Origin: UBA1715 sp045599365
GTDB taxonomy: Bacteria; Bacteroidota; Bacteroidia; Bacteroidales; UBA1715
DNA: 34,157 nucleotides
Direction of reading: 5' to 3'
Assembly: GCA_045599365.1 (NCBI GenBank)
Contig: JAZRVS010000100.1
Span: 1-34,157, forward strand
Shown: positions 15,130 through 21,993 of the stretch, piece after piece
Position numbering within the stretch: the first letter of the stretch is position 1
How the letters are laid out: the number at the start of each line of letters is the position of its first letter
Made by a program: the position numbers and the translations under genes
The notes under the pieces: model-generated
What the model was told of the DNA's origin: nothing
Seen by the model: only the letters and a program-made list of their open reading frames with translations
Databases searched by the model: none

Positions 15130-15602
15130 AACTATATCATGGTTCAAATATGGTTATTGACAAGATAGACTTGTCTTATTCTAAACCTAATAAAGATTTT
15201 GGAAAGGCATTCTATTTGTCTGATGATTGTGCTCAGGCTGAGGAAATGGCTAATTTAAAAGCTGTTTTTCTTGGTGGTGATCCGATTGTTATGACATTTG
15301 ACTTTGATGATTCGTTGATATGTGACGGAACGTTACGGTTCAAAAGTTTTGATAGTTATACAGAGGAGTGGGCACATTTTATTTTTGAACATAGAAATGA
15401 TGAGCAAGGACGAACATTGCATGATTTCGATGTTGTGTATGGTCCTATAGCCAATGATAGAGTTGGTGCTCAAATAAATAATTTTAGGAATGGTTACATA
15501 TCTTTTGAAACATTCTTGGAACGTATAAAATATATGAAAGGCATAACTTTTCAATATGCCTTTTGTACAGAGTTAGCAATATCGAAATTGGTAAGGATAT
15601 GA
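15126..15602 (+). CDS. DUF3990 family putative ADP-ribosyltransferase toxin
   Basis: 158 residues from a GTG start that overlaps the DUF3791 stop by 4 bp, with a GGGAGG ribosome-binding site just upstream. MKLYHGSN (H5), DFGKAFYLSDD (Y30) and the C-terminal FCTELAISKL (E149) match the H-Y-E arrangement of diphtheria-toxin-like ADP-ribosyltransferases, to which DUF3990 is assigned. It probably modifies an intracellular target (protein or nucleic acid); target unknown. It is the middle gene of a three-gene operon with GTGA and ATGA couplings, which suggests a toxin flanked by two small partners. Confidence 0.75.
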   Translation: MKLYHGSNMVIDKIDLSYSKPNKDFGKAFYLSDDCAQAEEMANLKAVFLGGDPIVMTFDFDDSLICDGTLRFKSFDSYTEEWAHFIFEHRNDEQGRTLHDFDVVYGPIANDRVGAQINNFRNGYISFETFLERIKYMKGITFQYAFCTELAISKLVRI

Positions 15603-15841
15603 ATGTTACAAAGCAGGAGTTTGATTTTATGGTTCAATCGCTTACAACCGATCTGATAACCATATTGACAGAAGAAAATCATCTTTCTGTTAGCAAGGCT
15701 TTTGATATTTTGTATCAGTCTAATACCTTTGCCAAACTTTGCGATGCAAATACAGGTTTGTATTATCAGTCTGCAAGGTATGTTTATAGTTATCTTGTAG
15801 AAGAAAGAAAAGAAGTGATTGACCAAGCATTGGCTTGTTGA
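15599..15841 (+). CDS. DUF3791-like small protein, third gene of the DUF3990 operon
   Basis: 80 residues from ATG 15599, which overlaps the DUF3990 stop (ATGA). Sequence: EFDFMVQSLTTDLITILTEENHLSVSKAFDILYQSNTFAKLCDANTGLYYQSARYVYSYLVEE. The layout (a helix, 'ls...Af..ly.S.ty.kL.d..tgLY.qs..Yvy..L..E') resembles the first gene's family in length and helical pattern, and equally a separate family commonly seen after DUF3990. Coupled translation argues that it works with the toxin, perhaps as a second antitoxin or chaperone. Confidence 0.7.
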   Translation: MNVTKQEFDFMVQSLTTDLITILTEENHLSVSKAFDILYQSNTFAKLCDANTGLYYQSARYVYSYLVEERKEVIDQALAC

Positions 15842-15842
15842 T

Positions 15843-15869
15843 TATATCCGCCCACCGCTCCGCAAGGCG
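15843..15869 (+). repeat. TATATCCGCCCA motif with hairpin, copy 2
   Basis: TATATCCGCCCA at 15843-15854, two bases after the stop of the third toxin-operon gene; CGCC pairs with GGCG (15866-15869). Downstream TGTTGGAGCAA (about 15877-15887) is also present in leader B (14884-14894). Confidence 0.65.
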
Positions 15870-15888
15870 TAAAACTGTTGGAGCAACA

Positions 15889-15916
15889 ACATAAATAAAA
15901 GGCGTCATCAACGCTT
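15889..15916 (+). repeat. 28-bp exact repeat, copy 2
   Basis: Identical to 14077-14104. It follows copy 2 of the TATATCCGCCCA hairpin rather than a promoter module, so the repeats are shuffled relative to one another. Confidence 0.85.
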
Positions 15917-15995
15917 TGTTCTTGGTAATTCGGAACGTAGGAAATTCAGAATTAGCATTCAAGGACACTGCAGAGAGGATGCCACGGATGGGTTG

Positions 15996-16064
15996 TATAA
16001 ACTTCAGTCCGTAGTGTGTCCGAGGGTATCTTGTACCCTCATGGCACACTCTACGGTGTTTATA
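15996..16064 (+). ncRNA. Three-tier stem-loop (structured RNA candidate, part 1)
   Basis: TATAAAC (15996-16002) pairs with GTTTATA (16058-16064). CCGTAG+TGTG (16009-16018) pairs with CACA...CTACGG (16045-16056), with a 2-base bulge. GAGGGTA (16022-16028) pairs with TACCCTC (16034-16040). Three co-axial stems in 69 bases are hard to explain by chance. No protein frame on either strand looks real. Confidence 0.6.
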
Positions 16065-16073
16065 TACTTCTCG

Positions 16074-16165
16074 GCGTGGGTATCTTGTATCTGCTCGTCT
16101 ATTGCTAAGGGCTTCCTACGGCCTCGAATTCGGACGAGTTTGGTGCAAATACCCACGCTTTTTTT
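16074..16165 (+). terminator. Long-loop stem with T7 tail (structured RNA candidate, part 2)
   Basis: GCGTGGGTAT (16074-16083) pairs perfectly with ATACCCACGC (16149-16158), followed by seven T. Inside, CTCGTC (16094-16099) pairs with GACGAG (16133-16138). GGGTATCTTGTA is shared with the previous stem-loop (16024-16035 and 16078-16089). It would work as an intrinsic terminator of the DUF3990 operon or of a separate RNA. Confidence 0.55.
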
Positions 16166-16229
16166 GTTTATAGTTGTTTGAACAAATAAAGGAAATGAAT
16201 AAATGCATTGGGGAAAGTGCATAATAAAG

Positions 16230-16545
16230 AACGAAAAAAAAACAGGCTGCTATCCCTATAGGTAGCAAACTCGACAGAGAGTAAGACATCATTCTCTAAC
16301 TGTGCAGATCTGGACAATCTAACAAGAATTCTTGGAGAAGTTTTGATGCATCGCTGTCCCGTTGTGAACCGACGACCGAAGCAAGAGCAAAGATAAGTTC
16401 GCTTAATCTTTGCCTTGCGAGTAGGAGGAAGACCGAAAGGTCAACCTAAGAATTACTAATCACAGCGTGGATGGCTATTGCATGAACTCCAAGAAGCTTG
16501 TCCAGAGCAGCGCAGTTTTTGTGCTTTAGCCTCCACGCTTTATTA
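16230..16545 (+). ncRNA. Predicted structured RNA upstream of the methyltransferase gene
   Basis: Successive local stems fill about 315 bases without an ORF. GCTATC/GGTAGC lies at about 16248-16266. ACAG-AGAG pairs with CTCT-aa-CTGT at about 16274-16303. CAAGAATTCTTG is a palindrome near 16323. A long stem GCAAG-a-GCAAAGATAAG with a TTCG loop and CTTaATCTTTGC-CTTGC spans 16381-16418. GACC-GAAA-GGTC lies at 16431-16442 and a terminator-like stem at 16464-16539. UUCG and GNRA-type loops are typical of real RNA structure. Known families (tmRNA, RNase P RNA, 6S) do not fit by eye. Strand is inferred from the terminator and gene direction. Exact ends and promoter are unknown. Confidence 0.5.
16464..16544 (+). 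terminator. Terminator-like stem just before the methyltransferase
   Basis: AGCGTGGATGGCTA (16464-16477) pairs with TAGCCTCCACGCT (16527-16539), with one bulged T; TTTATT follows. The GCGTGG foot resembles the stem at 16074. It ends 16 bp before the methyltransferase start, so it could attenuate that gene. Confidence 0.5.
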
Positions 16546-16560
16546 AACGATAAAGCGAAA

Positions 16561-17580
16561 GTGAAGGAAAAGATTAAAATTTTTGAGGGCTTTGCCGGTT
16601 ATGGAGGAGCTTCATTTGGATTGAAACGTTTGAAAGAGAATATGCCAGAGATTGAGTATGAAGTTATTGGATATTCTGAATTCGACAAGTTTGCTTCAAT
16701 GCTATTTGATGCAAATCACAAAGATGCAAATGGTGAGCCTTTTAAGAATTGGGGCGATATTACTAAAATCGATCCAAACGAATTGCCAGACTTTGATATG
16801 TTCATGGGTGGTTTCCCTTGTCAACCTTTTTCTTCTGCAGGTATGCAAATGGGAACAGAGGATCCTTATGGGCGAGGGGCGATGCTTGGACATATTATTC
16901 GTATATGCAAAGTAAAGAAACCAAAATATCTTTTCTTGGAAAACGTAAAAGGCTTTACACATGGTAAGTTTCAGCCTATACATGACCAACTCGTTAAAGA
17001 CTTACGAGAGATGGGTTATGGAGAGAATCCTCTTCATAAGGCAGTCCTTAATACCAAGGATTATGGAATTCCACAGAATAGAGAGCGACTTTGGATGTTT
17101 GCACGTTTAGGTGGTCTTCCTGATGGGTTCTCTATGACACCAGAAAAACAGACTAATGATATGCGTCTTGGTGACTTCCTTGATTACGAACCTGAGTCAT
17201 ACCTTTATCTTTCTGATGCCCAAATAGAGCATCTAAAAGAGAAACATCATATAGATTCATTTATTGTTGATACACCTCTTTGTTTTGATGTTTACAACAA
17301 GAAAATAAAAAGGGATGGATTTAGTATAACTATTACTCAACCCGAACATAATAGTTTACGTGTAATAGAGGTCCCAAAGGAAGATGGAAAAGAAATCGTC
17401 CGCAAAATGTCTATACATGAACAATTCCGTCTTATGGGTTTCCGTATTTCTCGCGATTTGAAAGAGTGCGAAATAGACTTTAATGAACAATCGTATTCAC
17501 AATTATCCAAAAGAGCGGGTAATGGATGGGATGTTAATCTGGTAGGAATATTATTAACGCATATTTTTAAGCAGCTATGA
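16561..17580 (+). CDS. DNA (cytosine-5) methyltransferase
   Basis: 340 residues from GTG 16561; the frame extends to a TTG at 16498, but that part lies in the terminator-like stem. Motif I FEGFAGYGGASFGL, motif IV GGFPCQPFSSAG with catalytic C87, motif VI FLENVKG, motif VIII PQNRERLW, motif IX MSIHEQFRLMGF and motif X QLSKRAGNGWDVNLVGIL are all present and in order. The target-recognition region between VIII and IX is short (about 120 residues). It methylates C5 of cytosine at an unknown site. The stop overlaps the McrB start (ATGA), so it is one operon with a GTPase restriction subunit. This favours a LlaJI/BsuMI-like restriction-modification unit. Confidence 0.93.
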   Translation: MKEKIKIFEGFAGYGGASFGLKRLKENMPEIEYEVIGYSEFDKFASMLFDANHKDANGEPFKNWGDITKIDPNELPDFDMFMGGFPCQPFSSAGMQMGTEDPYGRGAMLGHIIRICKVKKPKYLFLENVKGFTHGKFQPIHDQLVKDLREMGYGENPLHKAVLNTKDYGIPQNRERLWMFARLGGLPDGFSMTPEKQTNDMRLGDFLDYEPESYLYLSDAQIEHLKEKHHIDSFIVDTPLCFDVYNKKIKRDGFSITITQPEHNSLRVIEVPKEDGKEIVRKMSIHEQFRLMGFRISRDLKECEIDFNEQSYSQLSKRAGNGWDVNLVGILLTHIFKQL

Positions 17581-19301
17581 ATATTGATTTAGGATCTTTA
17601 GCATTTGGCTCGTACTTAGAAGAAGGCACGGGAACTCCTTCATGGGGAACCGCTTTAGGACAATCTCGCCCCGAGTACTATATTACACGTGAGGGGGCAG
17701 ACGATTTACTTGTTGGAATGCTATATTCGTCTGTTCCTCTAAATGAGGTTAGTCTGCCTCTTGGAAAAGGAGGAAGGGTATTTACTTGCGATGAGGCTGG
17801 CACAATACAACTTGCTTCTGTATTTCATAATGTCTATATAAATGGTTCAAAAGTTCCTTATCCATTCATTATCGTACTTCAGAAAGAAGATTCTGATAGT
17901 CATAATGGCAGAAGAAGCATCAAATATACAGATAAGGCTGCTTATAATAACGGGAAATCGACATATACTAATGCAAGATTCTTTGAAATAGTACGTAGGC
18001 AGTTTGGTTTAGCAGATAATGCTTGTTGGTTTATTTACGACATTTCTGTACAGAATCATGAAGAGTTGCACCTTAAAGCTGTATTTGTAAACAAAGCGGA
18101 AAGTGAAGAGTATATAAATTCACGAGGAAGAAGTGAAGCATGGACTAAACTTATTGATGAGTCAGGTGATTCATACACCAAGATATATACTCATTCAATC
18201 AGTTCACCAGAATTAGAATCCTCACTTTTACCTTACCTCACCGCCCTCCGCACCAAACCCTTCCTTCTTCTCGCAGGAATCTCCGGAACGGGTAAGAGCC
18301 GAATTGTGAGGGAGTTGGCTCGTGCGTGTTGGCAACCTACAGATGATGAATACAAAGCTCATAAACCTCGCAATTTTGAAATGGTGCAGGTAAAACCTAA
18401 CTGGCATGATAGTTCGGAACTGATAGGTTATGTGAGTCGAATTGGTGAGAAGCCAGAGTTTATAGCTGGAGATTTCTTGAAGTTCGTCGCTAAGGCGTGG
18501 AGCGAACCTACTGTTCCTTATTTCCTTTGCTTGGACGAAATGAATCTGGCTCCTGTGGAACAATATTTTGCCGAATATCTTTCTGTTATTGAGAGTCGTA
18601 AACTGGAAGATGGAAAGATAGTGACGGACCCATTGCTAAAAAAGGAGGCGCAAGAGTGGTACCATACGTTAATAAGTACATTGACAGATGACGAACAACT
18701 TCACGAACAATTTCTGAATGAGGGCATCTCCATTCCGCAAAACCTCTTTGTGGTCGGTACGGTCAATATGGACGAGACAACATTCAGTTTCAGCCGCAAG
18801 GTGCTCGACCGTGCCATGACCATCGAAATGAACGAGGTGGATTTAGAAGGTGGTTTGGAAGAAAATGCAGACAGTGAGTTTGGATACATAGGTTCGGAAG
18901 ATGATAAACCAAGCCCCCTCATTCCTTTTGCGGTAGAGGGTAAGGATGTCTATTCAGCGAATAAAGATTTGTGCGACAAGGTGATAGGATATCTACAAGA
19001 GGTGAATGCTGTGCTTGACAAGACGCCGTTCAAGATAGCCTACCGAACCCGTAACGAGTTCTTGGTCTATGCCGTGTGCCGTGGCGAGGAACATTTGAAC
19101 AACGCGCTAGATGAGATGACCTCCATGAAAATATTGAGTCGTATTGAGGGCGATGCGGATAAAACAGAACGGGTATTGAACGATTTGGATAATCTTTTGA
19201 AGAAGACATTTGAAGGTATGGAAAAGAGCGTTTCTCTTGCAAAGATTGATGAGATGAAAGAAAAGTTGAATCGCACACAATACACTTCATTTTGGAGTTA
19301 G
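17577..19301 (+). CDS. mcrB: McrB-like AAA+ GTPase restriction subunit
   Basis: 574 residues. Residues 1 to about 220 form a domain I cannot name, presumably the DNA-recognition part. The AAA+ motor follows: Walker A GISGTGKS (G234-S241), Walker B FLCLDEMNLAPVEQYFAEYLSVIESR, and the McrB GTPase signature GTVNMDETTFSFSRKVLDRAMTIEM. A C-terminal helical part includes FKIAYRTRNEFLVY. McrB hexamers use GTP to translocate DNA and are activated by McrC. The start overlaps the methyltransferase stop by 4 bp. The motor half is visibly richer in G+C than the N-terminal half, suggesting a swapped recognition domain. Confidence 0.9.
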   Translation: MNIDLGSLAFGSYLEEGTGTPSWGTALGQSRPEYYITREGADDLLVGMLYSSVPLNEVSLPLGKGGRVFTCDEAGTIQLASVFHNVYINGSKVPYPFIIVLQKEDSDSHNGRRSIKYTDKAAYNNGKSTYTNARFFEIVRRQFGLADNACWFIYDISVQNHEELHLKAVFVNKAESEEYINSRGRSEAWTKLIDESGDSYTKIYTHSISSPELESSLLPYLTALRTKPFLLLAGISGTGKSRIVRELARACWQPTDDEYKAHKPRNFEMVQVKPNWHDSSELIGYVSRIGEKPEFIAGDFLKFVAKAWSEPTVPYFLCLDEMNLAPVEQYFAEYLSVIESRKLEDGKIVTDPLLKKEAQEWYHTLISTLTDDEQLHEQFLNEGISIPQNLFVVGTVNMDETTFSFSRKVLDRAMTIEMNEVDLEGGLEENADSEFGYIGSEDDKPSPLIPFAVEGKDVYSANKDLCDKVIGYLQEVNAVLDKTPFKIAYRTRNEFLVYAVCRGEEHLNNALDEMTSMKILSRIEGDADKTERVLNDLDNLLKKTFEGMEKSVSLAKIDEMKEKLNRTQYTSFWS

Positions 19302-19330
19302 TAAATAATTGGTAATAAAATATTTACACA

Positions 19331-19377
19331 ATTCTATTACGAGAATTTGTTTTTTTTTCTATTTTGCGTAATAGAAT
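19331..19377 (+). promoter_or_regulatory. Inverted repeat flanking the putative mcrC promoter
   Basis: ATTCTATTACG (19331-19341) and CGTAATAGAAT (19367-19377) are a perfect 11-bp inverted pair with 25 bases between. The interval contains GAATTTGTTTTTTT and a -7-like TATTTTG, resembling promoter modules A and B. It may be an operator pair for a repressor, a weak hairpin, or both. mcrC starts 42 bp downstream. Confidence 0.55.
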
Positions 19378-19419
19378 CGTGTTGTTATGAAGTTATAATG
19401 GCTTTTGAATAGTTAACCC

Positions 19420-21567
19420 ATGGACTTACTTACCATCAAACATACTGATTTCAAACTCTACATTGAGTGTGGAAAGTTCGATGCCATCTATGGCAAGGCG
19501 AAAGGAAACATTCAAGAGGAGAATCTTACCTCACGCTACACATGGAGTGATGGGGTGGAGTCAGTGTCTTTTGATGGAGTGGGTGAAATTACGCAAGGAC
19601 AATCCGCAAAGGCGATGTTTTTTGACAATGCGGACTATTCGGTGTGGGTGGATTTTGAAGAGGGAACAAAGAATGTTAAGTATTTGTCTGCCCGCGCTGA
19701 TGATAACGACCATTTTAGGTTTAGACATGGCGTGCTGTCGGGGTTCCTCAATTATGGTAATGACGTAGGACTGAGCGAGATTCGCTTCTCGTATGAGTTG
19801 AAAGGAGAACGAAAGGAGTTTTTCTTTGGCTATGAAGTGCTCTCCACCAAATTAGACTACCACTCTCATTGGAAGAAAATTATTGCCGATATTGAGGAGG
19901 AATATCGTATGTTGTCGCTTGATTATTTGCGACGCACTTGCCATAGTTTCAGCGAAGGTTCGGGTGATAGTTTTGATTTGATATGGTGGAATGTTTTTCA
20001 AAGTGTGCAAGCTCAATTTATTGGTGCGTGTAAAAACATTATAGAACGTCCTCGCCATCGATTGCGGGCGCATCAAGAGTATAAACGAGCGGATAAAATT
20101 AGAAGATTCACACCTCAATTAGAGCAAGAGTTTGCAGAACATAGGAGGGAGTTTGGGCATCTGTATGTAGTGCAAGAACAAGAGAATTCTAACAATACGT
20201 TCGAAAATCGGTTCTTGAAACATACGTTGCATTTTATTGCAAAGAAGTTTGGCGACTTGTTGAATAGAGTGAAACAACTAAACCAGTTGTCAGATAACCA
20301 GCGAGATGAATTTGAAAAACAGGGAAAGCAACTGAGCCATTTGATGAAAAGTCCCTTCTTTCGCACCGTAGGTAAGTTTGAAGGTCTGAGGCAAGAATCC
20401 CTAATATTGCAAAACGACACCAATTATTCCAAAATCTATAGAACAAGCATATTGTTGCGTAAGTCGTTCTCTCTCAACGAGGGAATGTATCGAATGGAAA
20501 CTAAGGATATTGCCACGCTCTATGAAATATGGTGTTTCATACAGGTTTCTCATATTGTGAAAAAGTTGATGGGGGACGAAGTGAAAATGTCGCACCCTAA
20601 TCGTATGGAGATGAGTAGTACCTTTGTTTATGAATTGGGTAAGGGAGAACATTCCCGCATTTTGTTCGAGAGGGATAATGTGCAGCTGGCAGAGCTTATC
20701 TATAATCCTAAAAACGACAAGACTGTCTTTAGAGACGAGGAGTCTTTGTCCATAGAAGATTTAGTTTCTCCCACTGTGCCGCAGAAGCCAGACATTGTCT
20801 TGCAGTTGACGAAAAACGACATAGACAGTGGCATGAAAATGACCTATTTGTTTGACGCGAAGTATAGGATTGCAGGCAAAGATCAGGGCGCGGATATTCC
20901 TCCAGATGATGCTATCAATCAGATGCATCGCTATAGAGATGCTATCTACTATAAACGAAGTGATGATCGATTACGAAAAGAGGTTATCGGAGGCTATATT
21001 CTTTTCCCTGGTGCAGGAGAGAAGACGAAAGTGGAGCAATCCAAATATTATAAATCGATAGAAGAAGTCAATATTGGTGCGTTTCCTTTACGTCCTGATG
21101 ACGGCGAAAGCAAAGATCTTTTGGTCGAGTTTATTGACGGATTGTTGAGTAAACAGGCTTCTACTATAGTTCGAGAAGTTATACCGCAAAAAGGAACTGA
21201 GATTGCAGTACATGATAGGGTCTTGGTAGGTCTTGTGAAACGAGATGTTGAAAAGTTTGAAAAAGGCGAGGCAACCATCTATTACACAGGTCCTAAGTTC
21301 CCAACTACAATTCCATTGGACAATTTGCATCTATTTGCTCCGTACATAAAAGAGAAAGGCATTCGTGATGTTTATGAAATCACCAAGATACGCACCATCA
21401 CAAGTCAAGAAGCAAAAGGTGATGAAACAAAAGGTGATGATTTGAGATTAGCATTTGAATTGGGTGAATGCAAAAAGCTGTTTGATGCTTATAAACCGCA
21501 TAAACTAAATATTTCGGAAACATTCTCTAATACAATTATTTCAAAATTAAAATCTGAAAATTTTTAG
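19420..21567 (+). CDS. mcrC: McrC-like PD-(D/E)XK nuclease subunit (DUF2357-containing)
   Basis: 715 residues, longer than E. coli McrC (about 350). The long N-terminal region contains NNTFENRFLKHTLHFIAKKFGDL and the surrounding DUF2357-type segment. The nuclease core reads PQKPDIVLQL (P457-D458) then YLFDAKYRI (D479, K481) and AINQMHRYRDAIYY, the PD...DxK pattern of the McrC/LlaJI R2 endonuclease family. The extension of about 150 residues after it is unassigned. It needs a McrB partner; the McrB gene ends 118 bp upstream, and a separate promoter-like region lies between, so nuclease and GTPase may be tuned separately. Confidence 0.85.
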   Translation: MDLLTIKHTDFKLYIECGKFDAIYGKAKGNIQEENLTSRYTWSDGVESVSFDGVGEITQGQSAKAMFFDNADYSVWVDFEEGTKNVKYLSARADDNDHFRFRHGVLSGFLNYGNDVGLSEIRFSYELKGERKEFFFGYEVLSTKLDYHSHWKKIIADIEEEYRMLSLDYLRRTCHSFSEGSGDSFDLIWWNVFQSVQAQFIGACKNIIERPRHRLRAHQEYKRADKIRRFTPQLEQEFAEHRREFGHLYVVQEQENSNNTFENRFLKHTLHFIAKKFGDLLNRVKQLNQLSDNQRDEFEKQGKQLSHLMKSPFFRTVGKFEGLRQESLILQNDTNYSKIYRTSILLRKSFSLNEGMYRMETKDIATLYEIWCFIQVSHIVKKLMGDEVKMSHPNRMEMSSTFVYELGKGEHSRILFERDNVQLAELIYNPKNDKTVFRDEESLSIEDLVSPTVPQKPDIVLQLTKNDIDSGMKMTYLFDAKYRIAGKDQGADIPPDDAINQMHRYRDAIYYKRSDDRLRKEVIGGYILFPGAGEKTKVEQSKYYKSIEEVNIGAFPLRPDDGESKDLLVEFIDGLLSKQASTIVREVIPQKGTEIAVHDRVLVGLVKRDVEKFEKGEATIYYTGPKFPTTIPLDNLHLFAPYIKEKGIRDVYEITKIRTITSQEAKGDETKGDDLRLAFELGECKKLFDAYKPHKLNISETFSNTIISKLKSENF

Positions 21568-21731
21568 TTTCTACTTATCTCGAAAAATTAATCTGTGCCT
21601 AATGTTCTACAGATATAAAAAGCTCGTAGGTCTTTTTAATAAAGCAAAATGACAATGTTTTTTTAACATCTTATTTTTACAATATACGCATTTGTTGTAT
21701 TAGGCATAGAAGGCGTTACAAAGAATAAATA
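21568..21731. other. Intergenic stretch after mcrC
   Basis: No gene seen. TGCCTAAT (21598-21605) and ATTAGGCA (21709-21716) form an exact 8-bp inverted pair enclosing about 100 bases; it may be chance or the footprint of a lost element. Confidence 0.35.
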
Positions 21732-21830
21732 TTGAGAAAATCATACCCAAATAATGGTAAAATTTTGAGAAAATCATAGCCAAACAATTGTCAAATTTTG
21801 AGAAAATCATAGACAAACGATTTCTGTGAC
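21732..21830 (+). repeat. 33-bp tandem repeat, three copies
   Basis: TTGAGAAAATCATA begins at 21732, 21765 and 21798, an exact 33-base period, with variation downstream in each unit (CCCAAAT, GCCAAAC, GACAAAC). In one frame the last two units read NFEKIIAKQLS and NFEKIIDKRFL, ending at a TGA, while the first unit is interrupted by stops. So this could be the tail of a decayed gene with 11-residue repeats, or DNA-binding iterons. Confidence 0.75.
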
Positions 21831-21831
21831 G

Positions 21832-21993
21832 ATGGTTCCAAACAATAATCACCAATCGTTATTTTACTATCCTTTCAGTCCCCCAAATAACAAATCAAAA
21901 GAAGTGAATAGGGAAATGCAGTCGGCAAGTACAGGTGAGATTATTTTCTACAATGCAAATGAAAAAAACTTATACAAATTCATTAGCTCGTAA
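21832..21993 (+). CDS. Possible 53-residue ORF, perhaps a truncated RhuM-like N-terminus
   Basis: ATG 21832 to TAA 21993. The part STGEIIFYNANEKNLYKF faintly resembles the 'sGEIvlYq..d....v' start of RhuM family proteins, which are far longer (about 330 residues). The ORF runs into the hairpin at 21967-22009, which supplies the stop. No promoter core was noticed. It may well be a remnant or chance ORF. Confidence 0.25.
   Translation: MVPNNNHQSLFYYPFSPPNNKSKEVNREMQSASTGEIIFYNANEKNLYKFISS

Noticed and set aside
15720..16049. 109-residue minus-strand ORF over the toxin-operon end and the stem-loops
   Set aside because: It runs antisense across a supported gene and across inverted repeats, without any domain; its frame is a by-product of the structured DNA.
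13950..16165. Integron cassette array
   Set aside because: No integrase in the window and no pair of RYYYAAC/GTTRRRY core sites around the gene units; only the modular look is similar.
16230..16545. Retron (msr-msd) or group II intron
   Set aside because: The folding is suggestive, but no reverse transcriptase gene lies in the window and no intron domain V or 5' GUGYG motif was recognised.
16230..16545. tmRNA or RNase P RNA
   Set aside because: No tag-peptide reading frame or tRNA-like ends were found for tmRNA, and the conserved RNase P cores were not seen.
16498..16560. Extended N-terminus of the methyltransferase from TTG 16498
   Set aside because: It would lie in the loop and right arm of a terminator-like stem; family motif I begins 7 residues after the GTG at 16561.
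19331..19377. Phase-variable invertible promoter at mcrC
   Set aside because: The inverted arms are only 11 bp and 25 bases apart, far too small for known Bacteroidota invertons, and no invertase gene is near.
21732..21830. CRISPR array
   Set aside because: Only three units, 14-base conserved core, 19-base variable parts and similarity between those parts; no cas genes.
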